Below are positions 1 through 23,400 of a DNA stretch of 64,000 nt, in pieces. Both the position numbers and the translations under genes were made by a program. Source of the DNA: Salarias fasciatus (taxonomy: Eukaryota; Chordata; Actinopteri; Blenniiformes; Blenniidae); assembly GCF_902148845.1 (NCBI RefSeq), contig NC_043748.1:14908945-14972944 (forward strand). The letters run 5' to 3'. How positions within the stretch are numbered: position 1 is the stretch's first letter; each line of letters begins with the position of its first letter. Under the pieces are notes generated by a model that saw only the letters and a program-made list of their open reading frames with translations, did no database searches and had not been told where the DNA came from.

Positions 1-210
1 CACCTGCGGCAAAGCGGCTGCACGTCGCAGATGATCTTCTCCATCCCGTATCTCATCAGCTACATCAGCGACTTCATCACCCTGGAGGAAGGGGACCTCA
101 TCCTGACCGGGACCCCCAAGGGGGTGTCCTCCGTGCAGGAGCACGACGAGCTGCAGGCCGGGATCGAGGATGTGATCACCATGAACTTTAAAGTGGACAG
201 GCAGGAGTGA
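1..210 (+). CDS. fahd1: Fumarylacetoacetate hydrolase domain-containing protein 1 (3' end, partial)
   Basis: The frame is open from base 1 to the TGA at 208-210 and gives 69 residues. It contains [26 protein letters not shown] and a closing MNFKVDRQE, which match the C-terminus of FAHD1. FAHD1 belongs to the FAH superfamily and acts mainly in mitochondria as an oxaloacetate decarboxylase and acylpyruvate hydrolase. The TGTPKGV loop is the family's conserved active-site-side motif. The start and the metal-binding residues lie to the left of the window. FAHD1 has a single coding exon in mammals, which agrees with the uninterrupted frame. Its neighbour hs3st6 is also a neighbour in human 16p13.3. 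The codon third positions are very GC-rich compared with the AT-rich DNA that follows. Confidence 0.93.
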   Translation, partial: HLRQSGCTSQMIFSIPYLISYISDFITLEEGDLILTGTPKGVSSVQEHDELQAGIEDVITMNFKVDRQE

Positions 211-434
211 CACGTGCGACAAGTGACACAAGAAGAAAGTGTGTGAGGGTCGTTCAGTCTGAGTCCCTCTGCAGGTCAGCAGGTGGCAGTGCTCCACCAC
301 GAGGAGCCGCCTCCATTCACGGCCATCATCTCCATCTGGAACAGACTTAGCGCTTTAATTTCGTTGCATTCTCAGGGGAACAACACTACTAGTAATTTTC
401 TTGATGAACTGTTTCAAAGACGTATCAAACTATT

Positions 435-440
435 AATAAA
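435..440 (+). terminator. Candidate polyadenylation signal of fahd1
   Basis: An AATAAA hexamer lies 225 bases after the fahd1 stop. It is the first canonical signal on this strand. Other AATAAA copies follow at about 813 and 990, so the true site is uncertain. Confidence 0.4.
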
Positions 441-3400
441 AGATGCAAAAAAATCTGTAGCCGGGATCCATGTGAAATGTGAGTTGAGCTGTGAGAGCGT
501 TTGATAATCAAGTTTATACCACACAAATCTGATGTGTTTCAGACAATGGATTGCACTTTTGTCTCCACTGATTCATTTCTTTGCCAATTCCTCGTGCAAG
601 TAAATCAATGGGTGTGCAACAAACACACTAGACCACACAAAATATTATTCTCACACTATTTTGGCACCAGATTGCTGTAAAGTTTCACGCTGTTAGTTAA
701 AGTCACAAAGTTATATAACACTTTTCCAGGGTAGTCAATGACTGTGACAACAACTGTGTCACTTTAGGTCATTTTGAGTTTGGATGATATATGAAGTAAA
801 TAATCAAATAGTAAATAAAACGTGGAATCAGGAGTCAGTTCAGTCTGGCACTGGGATATTATTATTAATGCAGTAAATGAGTAGAGTCTTAATAATGCAG
901 CTTGTCAAAGCATTAATTATGCCCCTGTTCATATTAGAAAATGTGTCACTTTCCTCTTAAATTGTGAAATTATTGGTTTAAAATCTTATAAATAAATGAA
1001 CAAGGGCAAAGTCTTTGATGTACAGTTGTAGATTTAGTCATCACCCGTTATACTGCAGACAGTATTTCCTTCCAGTGGCAGTGCACAATAAAGAAGGTGA
1101 CTTCAGTTGGTATAAGGTTGTATTGAATGCACAAGAACTCAGCAGTACAGCTAATATGACCTTACCATTCGAAACACAACTTTTAAAGCCAACATAGATT
1201 GAGAAATTTAGCATCAGCACTCATGATTATTCAATAATACAGTGTAATATCAACATCTGTGACATTTGACACAAAAATTTTGTTATTTAAAAAAAAATGT
1301 CTAGGTTTCATATAATTGATCTCATATCGGAGCGATTTCCTCTAAATCTCTGTGAAGAGTAATCTGAATTTATGCGGTTTACCCTTCAGAAGTTTAAAAC
1401 GTCAGCTACACTTATCCTTGAATGTCTTCAAGTGGAGAAAATAGTTAAATTATTGCGGAAGTTTAGAGAAGAGGTGGTTTGGCACTTACAATCAGAGGAT
1501 TTGCTTAAATTCAAAACATATTTTGTTGTTTGTTGAATTAGCAGAGATGTGTTTTCCTGCTGCAGCAGCCATAGCGCCAAGGCCAACTGGCTCCTAGACC
1601 CGCCCAACCCTCAAATCTCCAAACTGAAGAAAATATGAGCCTGAGATGATTTACTGTAAACACAGATTCCATAAAAAGAATAATTCAATATGAAGAAAAG
1701 CTTATAGCAATAATGTGCTAACAGAAAGTTATTCTGAATATCAATTAACTCGTTCTGCTGTTAGTCCAGTCCATCACAGCTGCCATGTTGACATTAATAT
1801 TTGAACAATTTAACAGTGGAAGCAAACTACAAGAGTCCATAAATGTCCACAGCAATTCATCAATATTTATGCTTCACTCATTAAAGCAACACACAATAAA
1901 TTATGTACCAACCTGTTTGATTAGAAAACCTTTATGATGGATTGCAATTTGACAATATGGACAAGAATTGTATTGCACTTTTAACAGTTAATCTTGTCTG
2001 TGCTGTAAACATTCAAATTAGCACAATATAATATTTACTTCTTTCATTCATCTTCTCAGCTGCTTTATCCAACTGAGGGATGCTGAAACCAACAAACCAA
2101 GCTTTTTGCAGGCTTCACTGCAGCAGCTCCCTGCACTTAGTCTACACATTTAAGATTAACTATAAATAGAATGAGCTCAATGTACAGAATTAACATCTGT
2201 CTTTGCTGGTTTGCCTAAATCAGCTAATTTCTGCTCATCCTATGTAATTTGGACTCCCAAGTTGTGTGTCTTCACCACAACCACACAGTTGCTGGACTCT
2301 TTAACTTCTGTTCCACCTTCGTTTGCAGTTCTCCCACAGGCTTCTCTATTTTCAGGATCAATCAGAGCCTCCATCAACCTGTCCCAGGCCAGTCTGCTGT
2401 AACCCGAGTCTGGGCATACATCATCTTCCTGTACCTGCAGGGCATCCTATCTCCCAGACTTGCAGTACCAAGCCCTGGCCCTCAGGGCACTCAGGGGTTA
2501 TGTGTGTCCATCATAAGAACAGTTATGACAGATTCAATTAGATTTTGAAGTTAGGAAATGTTCTCACGGCCTCTTTTTTTTTTCTTCTTCTTCTTCTTTT
2601 CTCATCGTATCTCTGAGTTGGAGCGGTGCACGGTATGCCGTGTGCTCACAGGTGTCGTCTTCTACAAGACATGAATCACGCTATTCATTGTCCCTGTGTG
2701 ACTGGAGGTATTACACTCTCACAGGTTTTAAACAATAGCATCAAAGTCCAAGCACAGCTCTGGTTTAACATTCAACACACTGACCGGCGTGTTGTAATCA
2801 AACAAGAGCCTGGGAAGTTATACTTGATGCTTTCGAGGGGGAGGAATCGCATGGCAGCGGCAGGATTTCCATCCTACACACACTAACGTGATATCATTCA
2901 AAAACATGGAATGAAGCCAGATGGTAACGAAGCCAAACACCGGAGCTTTAAGGGTTATGTGCTTGTAAAGAGAGCAGATCGGAATACAGCCTGGCAGAGC
3001 TGCTTTGTACTGGGCACAGATTCTACATGAGGATGCTTCAGGAAATGATTTGACATCTGAGATAGTTCTCAGCTGCTGAAGCAACACATTTACGATATGG
3101 TGAATATTTGTACAGTTTTTAAAGGCACATGGCATCAACATGTTTCCTGATATTTTGTGGGGTAGTTATAGTTTATAGTTTCCTGATGGGATACTAAACT
3201 GATTCCTCAAGGGTAAGTACAGAGAGCTGCCAAAAAAAAGGTGTCTGAAGAGCATCTAACTGTAATCCTAAATGAAAATGGGACCAATCAGATGACTTCA
3301 ATGGTTGACACCAATTTGATGTGCCTTTCTGTGTGGAGTTTGCATGTTCTACCCATGCGTGGCCTTCTCTTTAGGTGCTTAAGCTTCCTCCTACATTCCC

Positions 3401-3594
3401 AAAGTCATGTGAACTCTAAATTGTCAATAAGTGTGATTGTGTTTCTTTGCATGTTGGCCCTGTGATGCACTGGCAACCTGACAGAGTCAGTGTAGATCAA
3501 TACCAATCTCTCAAGTTCTCCTGGGACACAGCATGAAATCACATACAGGTATGAACATGTAGCCAACTCTTATCAGGGTCTTGTAGGAAGGATC

Positions 3595-3599
<5 letters not shown>
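441..3599. other. AT-rich non-coding stretch after fahd1
   Basis: No reading frame here resembles a known protein, and the frames that exist are short and low in coding character. It holds a pyrimidine run near 2570-2600, a probable reverse-oriented SINE tail near 2043-2085, and a V-SINE-like copy at 3322-3500 listed separately. Human FAHD1 is followed by MEIOB, but I see no MEIOB exon here. Confidence 0.6.
3322..3500 (+). repeat. V-SINE-like copy (worn)
   Basis: The stretch starts with the hallmark core GTGTGGAGTTTGCATGTTCT. It continues with the decayed central domain (CTTCCTCCTACATTCCCAAA, then CTCTAAATTGTCAATAAGTG) and ends near a CTGTGATGCACTGGCAACCTG tail. This order is that of the conserved central domain of the vertebrate V-SINE superfamily. 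It is clearly old, with many substitutions. Confidence 0.65.
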
Positions 3600-3691
<92 letters not shown>

Positions 3692-3776
3692 CATACATAC
3701 ATATATATAATATGTATATAATATGTATGTATGTATGTATGTATATATATATATATGTATGTATATATATATATAA
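3600..3776. repeat. (TA)n microsatellite, about 177 bp
   Basis: This is an almost pure TA dinucleotide run to about 3687. It then mixes with ACAT/GTAT units in mirrored order (ACATACATACAT... then ...GTATGTATGTAT), so the right part is self-complementary. Frames across it encode only Ile-Tyr runs and are not genes. Confidence 0.97.
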
Positions 3777-5904
3777 AACAAAGAAAAAACAAACTCAAAA
3801 CAAAACTTATGCTTCCAGTTAAAATCATCTGAATCGATGTCCTTCAAATAGAATATATTACAGTGCACAGTCCTTACATTATTGAGGTTTGCCTCACAAT
3901 GGCAAAATAGATTCCACTGAAATTTCTTTCAAATGATATTTATCGGAAGACATGTGAAAGTGTTTTCGAGCTTGGCAGTGTCTGTCTGAGTGCTCAGAAA
4001 ATGACCATTCGTGACGCCGGGCTTCGCGTGCAGCTCTGTATGTCACCAGACAGGGCTGTGGTGCGGCTATTCTTAGAAAAAAAATAACCACCAACACACA
4101 CAACCATTGGAAGGACTGAGTCACAGAGGATGCATGTGACATATGGCATCAGACGGAGGTGTTCTCACAACGTCAGAACCTTGATTTGGTTTCATTTTGT
4201 CTTGTTTACATGTTTATGCACTTTGCATTCTCTCTTGGACTGATAAGCTACAACAGTGTTTTCAATTATTAATTATTTATCAATAACACTGTGAAGAAAA
4301 TCACTATCGGGGGTGTGATATTTAGAAAAAACCCAATATGAACACGTGATTCATTCCTGCAGAATAATGAATGGGGTCTTTCACAAATAAAAAAGAACCA
4401 TGCATAAAGCCCAGGTGCAAACTGTTTTCATTCGCACTGTGCGCTCACGTTTTGTTTGAAGCGGCAGGTGGAAGGCAAAATGAGCAACATCCTGCCGAAC
4501 ACTTATTTAACAACTAGACTCAAAGTACTGTACTTGACTTAAGCGCACTGCTTGCATGCAGATGTTGACACGGCCAAATAAAAAAAGAAATAATGCTCCT
4601 CCAAAAGAGTTTCCACAAGATGTGAATGCACCCTTTTATTTCTGGTGTTGAAAGCTTTCCATTTATTTGGCAACTGTGTGGCAGTTTGTACCTCATCAAC
4701 CAAGTGCAAGTTTCTCTATAAACTTCGATTGTTCAAAGTCGCCCAATCTGAAAAGCGTTCACTGAAATGTGTCCAGAAAAACGTCATAAAAGTCTGCTGT
4801 AAAAGTTCTTAATCCCAAATCCCTGAAAAAATTCCCTAATTTGCACAGCGCTACAATGGATATATGAAGATCTCTCCGCCCCCATGTTTTGCTCCCATCA
4901 ATTAAGGCTCAAGTCAAATTTAACAAGAGACTGTGAGGGCTAACCGCAAAGATGAGAGAAAATCCCTGAGCACTGCTTCCTCTTTACTGAGGGATGCTGA
5001 GCACGGGTGGAAAATGTGTGGAGCAGTCAGTGAGAACCATCTTCATTTGTGGCTGCTCATGGGGAAACCACGTTCATACTCTAATCCTACTTTTAATCTG
5101 TTATGTAGAAATCGGGCCCCCTTTTCTTGGAGTGGTTCGTCCCTCCTTCCTTCGCAGTAACTATGATTAGTTCACCATGCGCCCATTAAATCGAAAATGA
5201 GCCTCCACACGAAATAGGCTTATCCCATCATACCTAATCTCAAACAGTCACAGTGGCCTGTAATGCAATCCACACTGGGCAATTTTCACTCATGCAAACA
5301 AATCCACAAAGTTCGGAATTGATGGTATGCATTAAATTGTGGGCTTGAATGATTAGAAGCTGCGTGCCAGCCAAAGCTAAACAAATTACTGCTCCCATGA
5401 CAAGGGAAGATCTGCTGTATTATGAACCTATTTATTGTCTCTATATTTCAACTGATTTAAGCAGCTTTGATATAAAATATCCTAGATTTAAAACTAATTT
5501 AGAAGAAATGTATATTAGTGGAGTGACATGAGAAATGAGTAGGATCTTTTTGATGTGCTTTAATGTAAAGAACTTTAAGTCTGAATAAGAAGAATAATGA
5601 ATGTGGCCTCAAGGAGCTGTTTAACAACACACACGCCATCGTATTTGTATAATGTTACAGGGATATATTACAATAATTATTTGATGTGCGCTGATCTGAT
5701 TGGCTTAAAATTAATCTTAATAGTCTTGAAGAGATTTCAAGAAAACCTTACAGGTTGGGATGTTCTCAGTAATGTAGCTAATGCTTATCAGTGGCATGCT
5801 TTGTAGATGGGTACGAGACCTGAAGGACTGAGCTAATTCAATCCAAATTACACATAAAAAATAAAACAACAACATCCAGCCAGGAGCAAAGACACCCGAG
5901 AACT

Positions 5905-6306
5905 GAGTCCTGACACCTTGTTACAGTAATGAGAGGAACCCGGTTCAGGTGCATTTCCTCCACCAGCCACACCTTTGACACTGCTACACCTGCTGTACAG
6001 CAGTGCTCCACCAACACTACTGTTGGTGGAGCAGAAACTCATTTTATTGGAGCAAACCAAAAAGATCTAAATCCTGGTGATCAGAGGAGACTTGCTGAAG
6101 CACTGGAGAGCTACCAACACAGACAGACCAAGAAGCTGAACACATCGGAGACGTACACTACCCCAGGTGAAGCGAATCACACACTCAGGCACAGATTAAA
6201 CACATCAGGTCAGAGAACAGCAATCAGACACCAGCAGGGGAAGTTATAGAGCCAGAGAGACAGAATCTCAGGAACAATATAAGGAGCAAATCATGAACCG
6301 TGACAT
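5905..6306 (-). mobile_element. LTR-like fossil, probably a Gypsy-type solo LTR
   Basis: Read on the minus strand, the block opens with TGTCACGGTTCATG, a start common to LTRs of fish Gypsy-type retroelements. It is followed by a promoter-like body and an AATAAA near 6040, and closes close to a GTGTCA near 5910. No internal coding region or second LTR is seen nearby, so it looks like a solo or partial LTR. It is moderately old and non-coding. A 13-bp perfect hairpin lies in the part after the poly(A) signal. Family assignment is from memory of LTR style and is not certain. Confidence 0.4.
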
Positions 6307-8404
6307 GCATTCACCTTACTACTCACAGATGAGAAGATAGTGGGTTCACCTGGGTTTTGAAGGTTGAATTTTCTCCTAAACCACACATTTTATGTAACAC
6401 CATCCATTTAGGCACTTTTATTTTTTATTTTTAAAGCGTCTCCAAATTATACAAAGGTAAACTCCAAAAATAAGCATGGGATTTAAGAATGGTGGCGCGT
6501 CAGGCTAAAGAGAAAGATGAAGCAGTCCCAGGGAAAAAAATGAGTGTTATATTTATTATGGCTTCATTGAACCTATAAAACTATAACTGAATGCATCTTT
6601 TCTCTCAAAAACTTCTAAATGACAGTTTGGAACCGTGCAAACTGAAACAGCACCAGTCCGACAAACACCCAGAGGCAGACCCTCAGAGAAAAGGAAGTCA
6701 TTGTTACAAAATAAAACTGAGAAACTCTAACTTTTTTTATATATTGTGAGGGTCCTTCAAACTTTTTTTGAGGGTGGTGATGGGGTTGCCTGGATTTAAA
6801 ATATTAAAAATGTAGATCCCTCAAGAAAAAGTTTGAGAAATGCTGACCCAAAATATCAAAGAAACATGGATAAATGCTCCACAGATCGCCGTCGCAGCCA
6901 GAAGTGGATGTTTAATGAGTTCATATTCACAGACAATGCAGACTTGCTTGTTTTGTAACATTAAGTTCCACTTTAGCAGATATTCGTAAGTCTTTCGGTT
7001 CGCCACTTAAAGGGAACAGACTCACATCGTCATTCTTCCATTTTCTTGCCAATTTGTCCTTCACCTCAATTGGATTTCTCACATCATTACCAATGTTTGG
7101 TGACAGCTGTAGATCACGCTGAATGTTGTGCTGATTTAATGGAACTTAACGAGCGGACGAGCCCCGCGAATCTTTCCCAGATGGCCGGGTGGAATATCAG
7201 TTATCTTTTAATGCCTGCTGCCGGGCTGGCACCGCAAAATAGCAGCGCCCTATCTGTATGCCCCCTAATACGGAGCAATAAAAGCAGGCGCAGATGAAGT
7301 GAGCCAGGCATGTTTTAAAATTTTAGCGAGGCCCACTAAAAACTGTTGCCAGAAATATAAATCAGAAGGAGAATGTGACAGAAATACTGACTGGAATTAG
7401 GAGAGGGAGGTTCTGTTGCACAAATACACACAAGCAGTCAAGCATCTCATGTACAACCCAAAGAATGTTCATTCTTAGTGGATTTTGAGTCGGTTTTTGG
7501 GTTTGACGGGCCATGCATTTTTCTGTACATAGCCATAGCTGAGATATTTCCTTAAGTGTGTTCCTGTTTTGGTTGTTCCCCAGCAGATGTTTTTTTTTTT
7601 TTTCTTCCACACAGGATAGGACACGATGAAAGGGAGGAGATCTGCTGTTAATTCTAAGCCCAGAGAAGAAGAAGAAGGAGGGGGGTTTTCTGAGAGGACT
7701 GACATCTTTTAAATTAGAGGCCACAACACATGCAGGCCTCAGACTGTACATGCGGTCGCACTGCGGGGAAGTGGTAGGAGAAGCAGCATGAGAGAGACCG
7801 GAGACGAGGAGGAAGACAGAGGAGAGAGATTTCACTGACGTGATGGCGGGATACAAAAAAGGAAGTGTAACATTTTGCATAAGTAGAGAGGGTTGCCATG
7901 ACAGTGACAGTGTGAAGAAGTGACCCTTGTTTCAGGCCTCTCTGCTGCTGTCATCTCTTCAAACACGCTGTTCACAAATTTAGTGAAAAAGACACACTTC
8001 CATATCGAGTGAATAAAGTCATCTGTTTATAGTATGAGGGGAACTTTAGATAAGGAAGTGTGTGGATTTTATGCAGATGGTTTGTCTGAGGACATAATGA
8101 CATGTCTTTTGGAATAGCCTTGACACTTGACTGTGTCACAAAGTGGAGTAAACTGTGTAAATATGATAAACTCGGTGAAAGAGCAGGAAGTGCAGACATG
8201 AAAGAATGACTGTGGTAATTTTTTCTTTATCTGTATAAAACGCATCAAACAATGTAGCATAGTTTTTGTTCATTGACAAAGTATTTTTGGGGGGATTACG
8301 AGACAAAATCAATCTTTCAGTCTTGAAATGTTTTGAGGTTTTCTTATCTCCTCTGTGTTCCAATATGTCGGCTGTTTTGCCTCCATCTCTTATATACTGT
8401 AGTG

Positions 8405-8590
8405 TGTAGTAGCTGTAGAGTGGAGAACAGGAAAGACCTGCAGCAGGTGGTGAGGGTGGCAGAGCACATCAGAAACAGATGACTACACCTCCTCAGATTA
8501 GAAATCACCCCACCTTCCCTGAGCATCACCTCCTCGCCCTGCCTGCCATCATCTGGAAGGAAATACAGAGTCTCCACAACATAAAAAAAC
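8405..8590 (+). mobile_element. LINE 3'-end scrap (CR1/L2/Rex1-like reverse transcriptase C-terminus)
   Basis: The frame starting at 8435 reads DLQQVVRVAEHI and, 36 codons later in the same frame, LPSSGRKYRVS. These match the usual LINE C-terminal pattern (LQRVVRxAEKI ... LPSGRRYRS). One in-frame TGA sits between the two motifs, and no upstream reverse transcriptase is present. It is therefore a short, 5'-truncated, dead copy. The exact clade cannot be told from so short a piece. Confidence 0.6.
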
Positions 8591-9883
8591 TAAAAATCTA
8601 CTTCAAACTCAAAGCAGCCAAACCCACCCCAATCCCATCTGGTATTTAAAAAATATCATTTAAGACAAGCTTTTTAATAAAATGTTGACATTAATTTGTC
8701 AGCAAATGGTTATCTTGAAAATTTTTGTACATCATTCATACATTCATAACATGCAGCCTTTGGTTATGATGTCTCAAAAATGTCAAGTCTACTTGCCTTT
8801 GTTTCTGAATCGGCATTCCACTATCCACTGATCCTGTTTGGTGGAGTGATCATCTCTCAACTGGAAAGTCGCATGCTTGATTCTGCACATGTCGAAGTGT
8901 CTTTGAGCAAGAAATACAAACTGCTCCCAAAGGCGTGATTGAGCAGCATGTTGTCCTCCCGTTTTGAAGCGTTGCCCATTAGTTGCAATAGTTGCAACAC
9001 TGAAAATCACAAAAGGATGAAGCATTGCACTCATGTCATAACAGATAAAACTTTACTTCACAACACAAAAATCATAGTCAGAACTTTTTTTTTTTTTTAT
9101 AAACACCACAATTATTACATGGAGTCAAATTGATTCAAAAATAACCACAGTCCAAAAAAAAGTCATATCTTCTCTCAGCAACAGGGATTGCAGTTGGTTC
9201 AAGGCAATTAAAATATAAAATATAACACAGTTTTCAGGGGAAAATATCTACATATGGAATGTGTGTATGTGTGGTTTTCACTGTAATATTTACAAGATGA
9301 GGTATCACTGGTGTATCCACGGTAATGTACAGAACGGAGACCCTGCTACATTGCACTCAGATATGAAGCTTCCCAGAGGCCACTTGAAAACAGTAAATGA
9401 GTGAAAATAGATGTGAAGACAATGCCATGTGGATTATTAAAATATTTCCAATGCCCTGACAGTTTTATGTCTCCCTTTGTCATGGAATAAATACATTTAT
9501 TTAACACATTAAAAAAAAAAAAAAGATGTGACATTTGGATTTCCTATTAACAGAAAGTATAAATATAAGCTTATTTTAAAAACAAAACAAAAGTAAATTG
9601 AAACACTATATTTAAAGGCATGAGAACATACAAGCAAGCAAATGAGGGAATGTTTTAATAACGAAGCCATTAAATGCGTAACTTGCATATTAGCAGCACT
9701 GTTCTCCATGTCAGCTTCTCCTCCCGCTGGAAAACACTGACATGAGTGCTGCATGTCGAGTTGCTTCCACCGAGGCGGAGCCGGCTCTGTCTCTTCTTTC
9801 TCTCCCTGAGAACGTTTGCCCCGTGGAAACCGCAAATTAATTCTCTCTCCAGAAAAATATCACTGTTATCTGTCATTTTTCTG

Positions 9884-21871
<11,988 letters not shown>

Positions 21872-22884
21872 TCACACGGGAGCGCGTTCCTCAGCCGCAC
21901 TGGATTTATTCTCCCAAAAAAACGTCTGCAATCTTAAAAATGTATCGCTTTGAAAGAGATTAAAAACCTTCCCTTATCATTAAAAAAAACTAAAACATTT
22001 TGTCATTTAAAGGAGTCTTGTTTACTTGTTTATGCAGTCATCTGAGACTTTTCTCCCTGATGTATCTGTGCGCTCTGAGCTCTCTTTCAAGGTTGCTCCT
22101 CTGCGTCTCCTTCCCCCCACCCACACCCCTCTGCAAGTCTCCACCCCAGCCTCCCCATGCTATATGATAAACATGTGTCACATAGGAGGACACACATACC
22201 CTCTGATAGGCCTTGTTTCATGTGGGCAAATTATTCCAATTATCAATCAGTTGCTGCACACATCAGTGAGAACACATGGTCCTAATATGTGGCTTGCCTG
22301 GGACCTTAATGGCCGATATCTGAAGAGATTTTTTTTTTTCTGTTGTTGTTTTTCAAAGAATTGAGCATCTTAAGCGAAATGTGTGATGCACAAAGCTGAG
22401 TTATACGTTTTCTGAACTCAGTAACATGAAAAACAACCTCAAGCACTTAATTCTTGAGGGAGGACATCAGAGTTTTACAAAGGTAAACTGACCCCACAGA
22501 GGAAAATCCTCTCTGCCCCTTTGAACCCTTATGATAGATGTCTCAGTCAGCCCTGTGAATAACAGAAGCCCCGAGGATGTCTATCTAAAACCTCTTGTAC
22601 TCTCCCTGCACCCTGAGATTCAACACTAAAGCAGCGGCACAGACCTCCAAAACAAAGAGGCTGAAGTGAGGAGGGCTGCTCGCCGACGCTCGCTCTCTGT
22701 TCCCATAAATACAGTATCTCAGATTGAGTGTTTCACCTTTGGATCTGCACAGGAAGGATCAGCGCCGGGATGTTCCCGTCATTCTGTGGAGCTGGAGCAG
22801 GTATTAAGTTTCTTCTGGCAGCAAGATGAAGTTCAGACTTTGAACCTGAACACACCAAGAGCAGCAGACAGATGAGTGACAGGG

Positions 22885-22916
22885 CAGGAGGAGGAGGAGG
22901 AGGAGGAGGAGGAGGG
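22885..22916. repeat. (GGA)n trinucleotide repeat
   Basis: A purine-only run of about ten GGA/GAG units lies 1.1 kb upstream of the hs3st6 start codon. Confidence 0.9.
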
Positions 22917-23187
22917 GATATAAAGAGTTGGAAATGTATTTGAAAGAGAAGTGCATACAGTATGATATGACCTTCACGCTCCTGGAGCAGTCAGAGACAA
23001 TGAATATACTTGGCAAACTCTGCGTTGGCTAATTTGTTTTTCTTTTATCGGCTCAGTTCCTTGATGTTCTCATAAACCCTGAAGCTGGTTAGTTAAAATA
23101 AACTTTAAAAGTTCAGATTTCCTCCGCTTTCCCCACAGAGAGGAAATGTTGCTGGTCTGAGTCCAGGTTGAGCATCGCGATATTTTA

Positions 23188-23400
23188 GTGCGGAGTTTGC
23201 ATGTTCTTCCTGTGCTTGTGTTTTCTCTCTCTCTTTTTTTTTCTAAGGCGATTCTAAATTGCTCTTGATGTTGTGATTGTGTGAGTGTGTGTCTGATGGC
23301 CAGCCGTGACCTGCCTCCGTCAGCTGGGATTAACTCCAGCACTCCTGGATCCTGAATTACAAAATGCTGTTTACAAGAAGAATCGATGGATAAATGTTCA
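23188..23400 (+). repeat. V-SINE-like copy (worn)
   Basis: It begins GTGCGGAGTTTGCATGTTCT and continues with GCGATTCTAAATTG, a GTGTGAGTGTGTG section and GTCAGCTGGGATTAACTCCA, ending in a degraded tail with ATCGATGGATA. The core and tail order fits V-SINE-type fish elements. A CT-rich expansion interrupts the middle. Confidence 0.65.

Larger units (their letters stand above)
3777..9883. other. Gene-free interval between the (TA)n tract and hs3st6
   Basis: I see no convincing exon on either strand. The interval contains an LTR-like fossil (about 5905-6306), a LINE 3' scrap (about 8405-8590), A/T homopolymers (near 7590 and 9085), and a compositionally distinct, repeat-free block at about 7045-7310. 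The hs3st6 3' UTR should occupy the right-hand end. An AATAAA on the minus strand at 9496-9501 is the nearest plausible poly(A) signal. Confidence 0.6.

Noticed and set aside
2249-2548. A 99-codon frame with a hydrophobic centre
   Set aside because: No initiator context, no family resemblance and no codon bias; probably chance or an old repeat.
3511-3868. Open frames on the minus strand rich in Ile-Tyr
   Set aside because: They are translations of the (TA)n microsatellite and its flanks, with no protein-like content.
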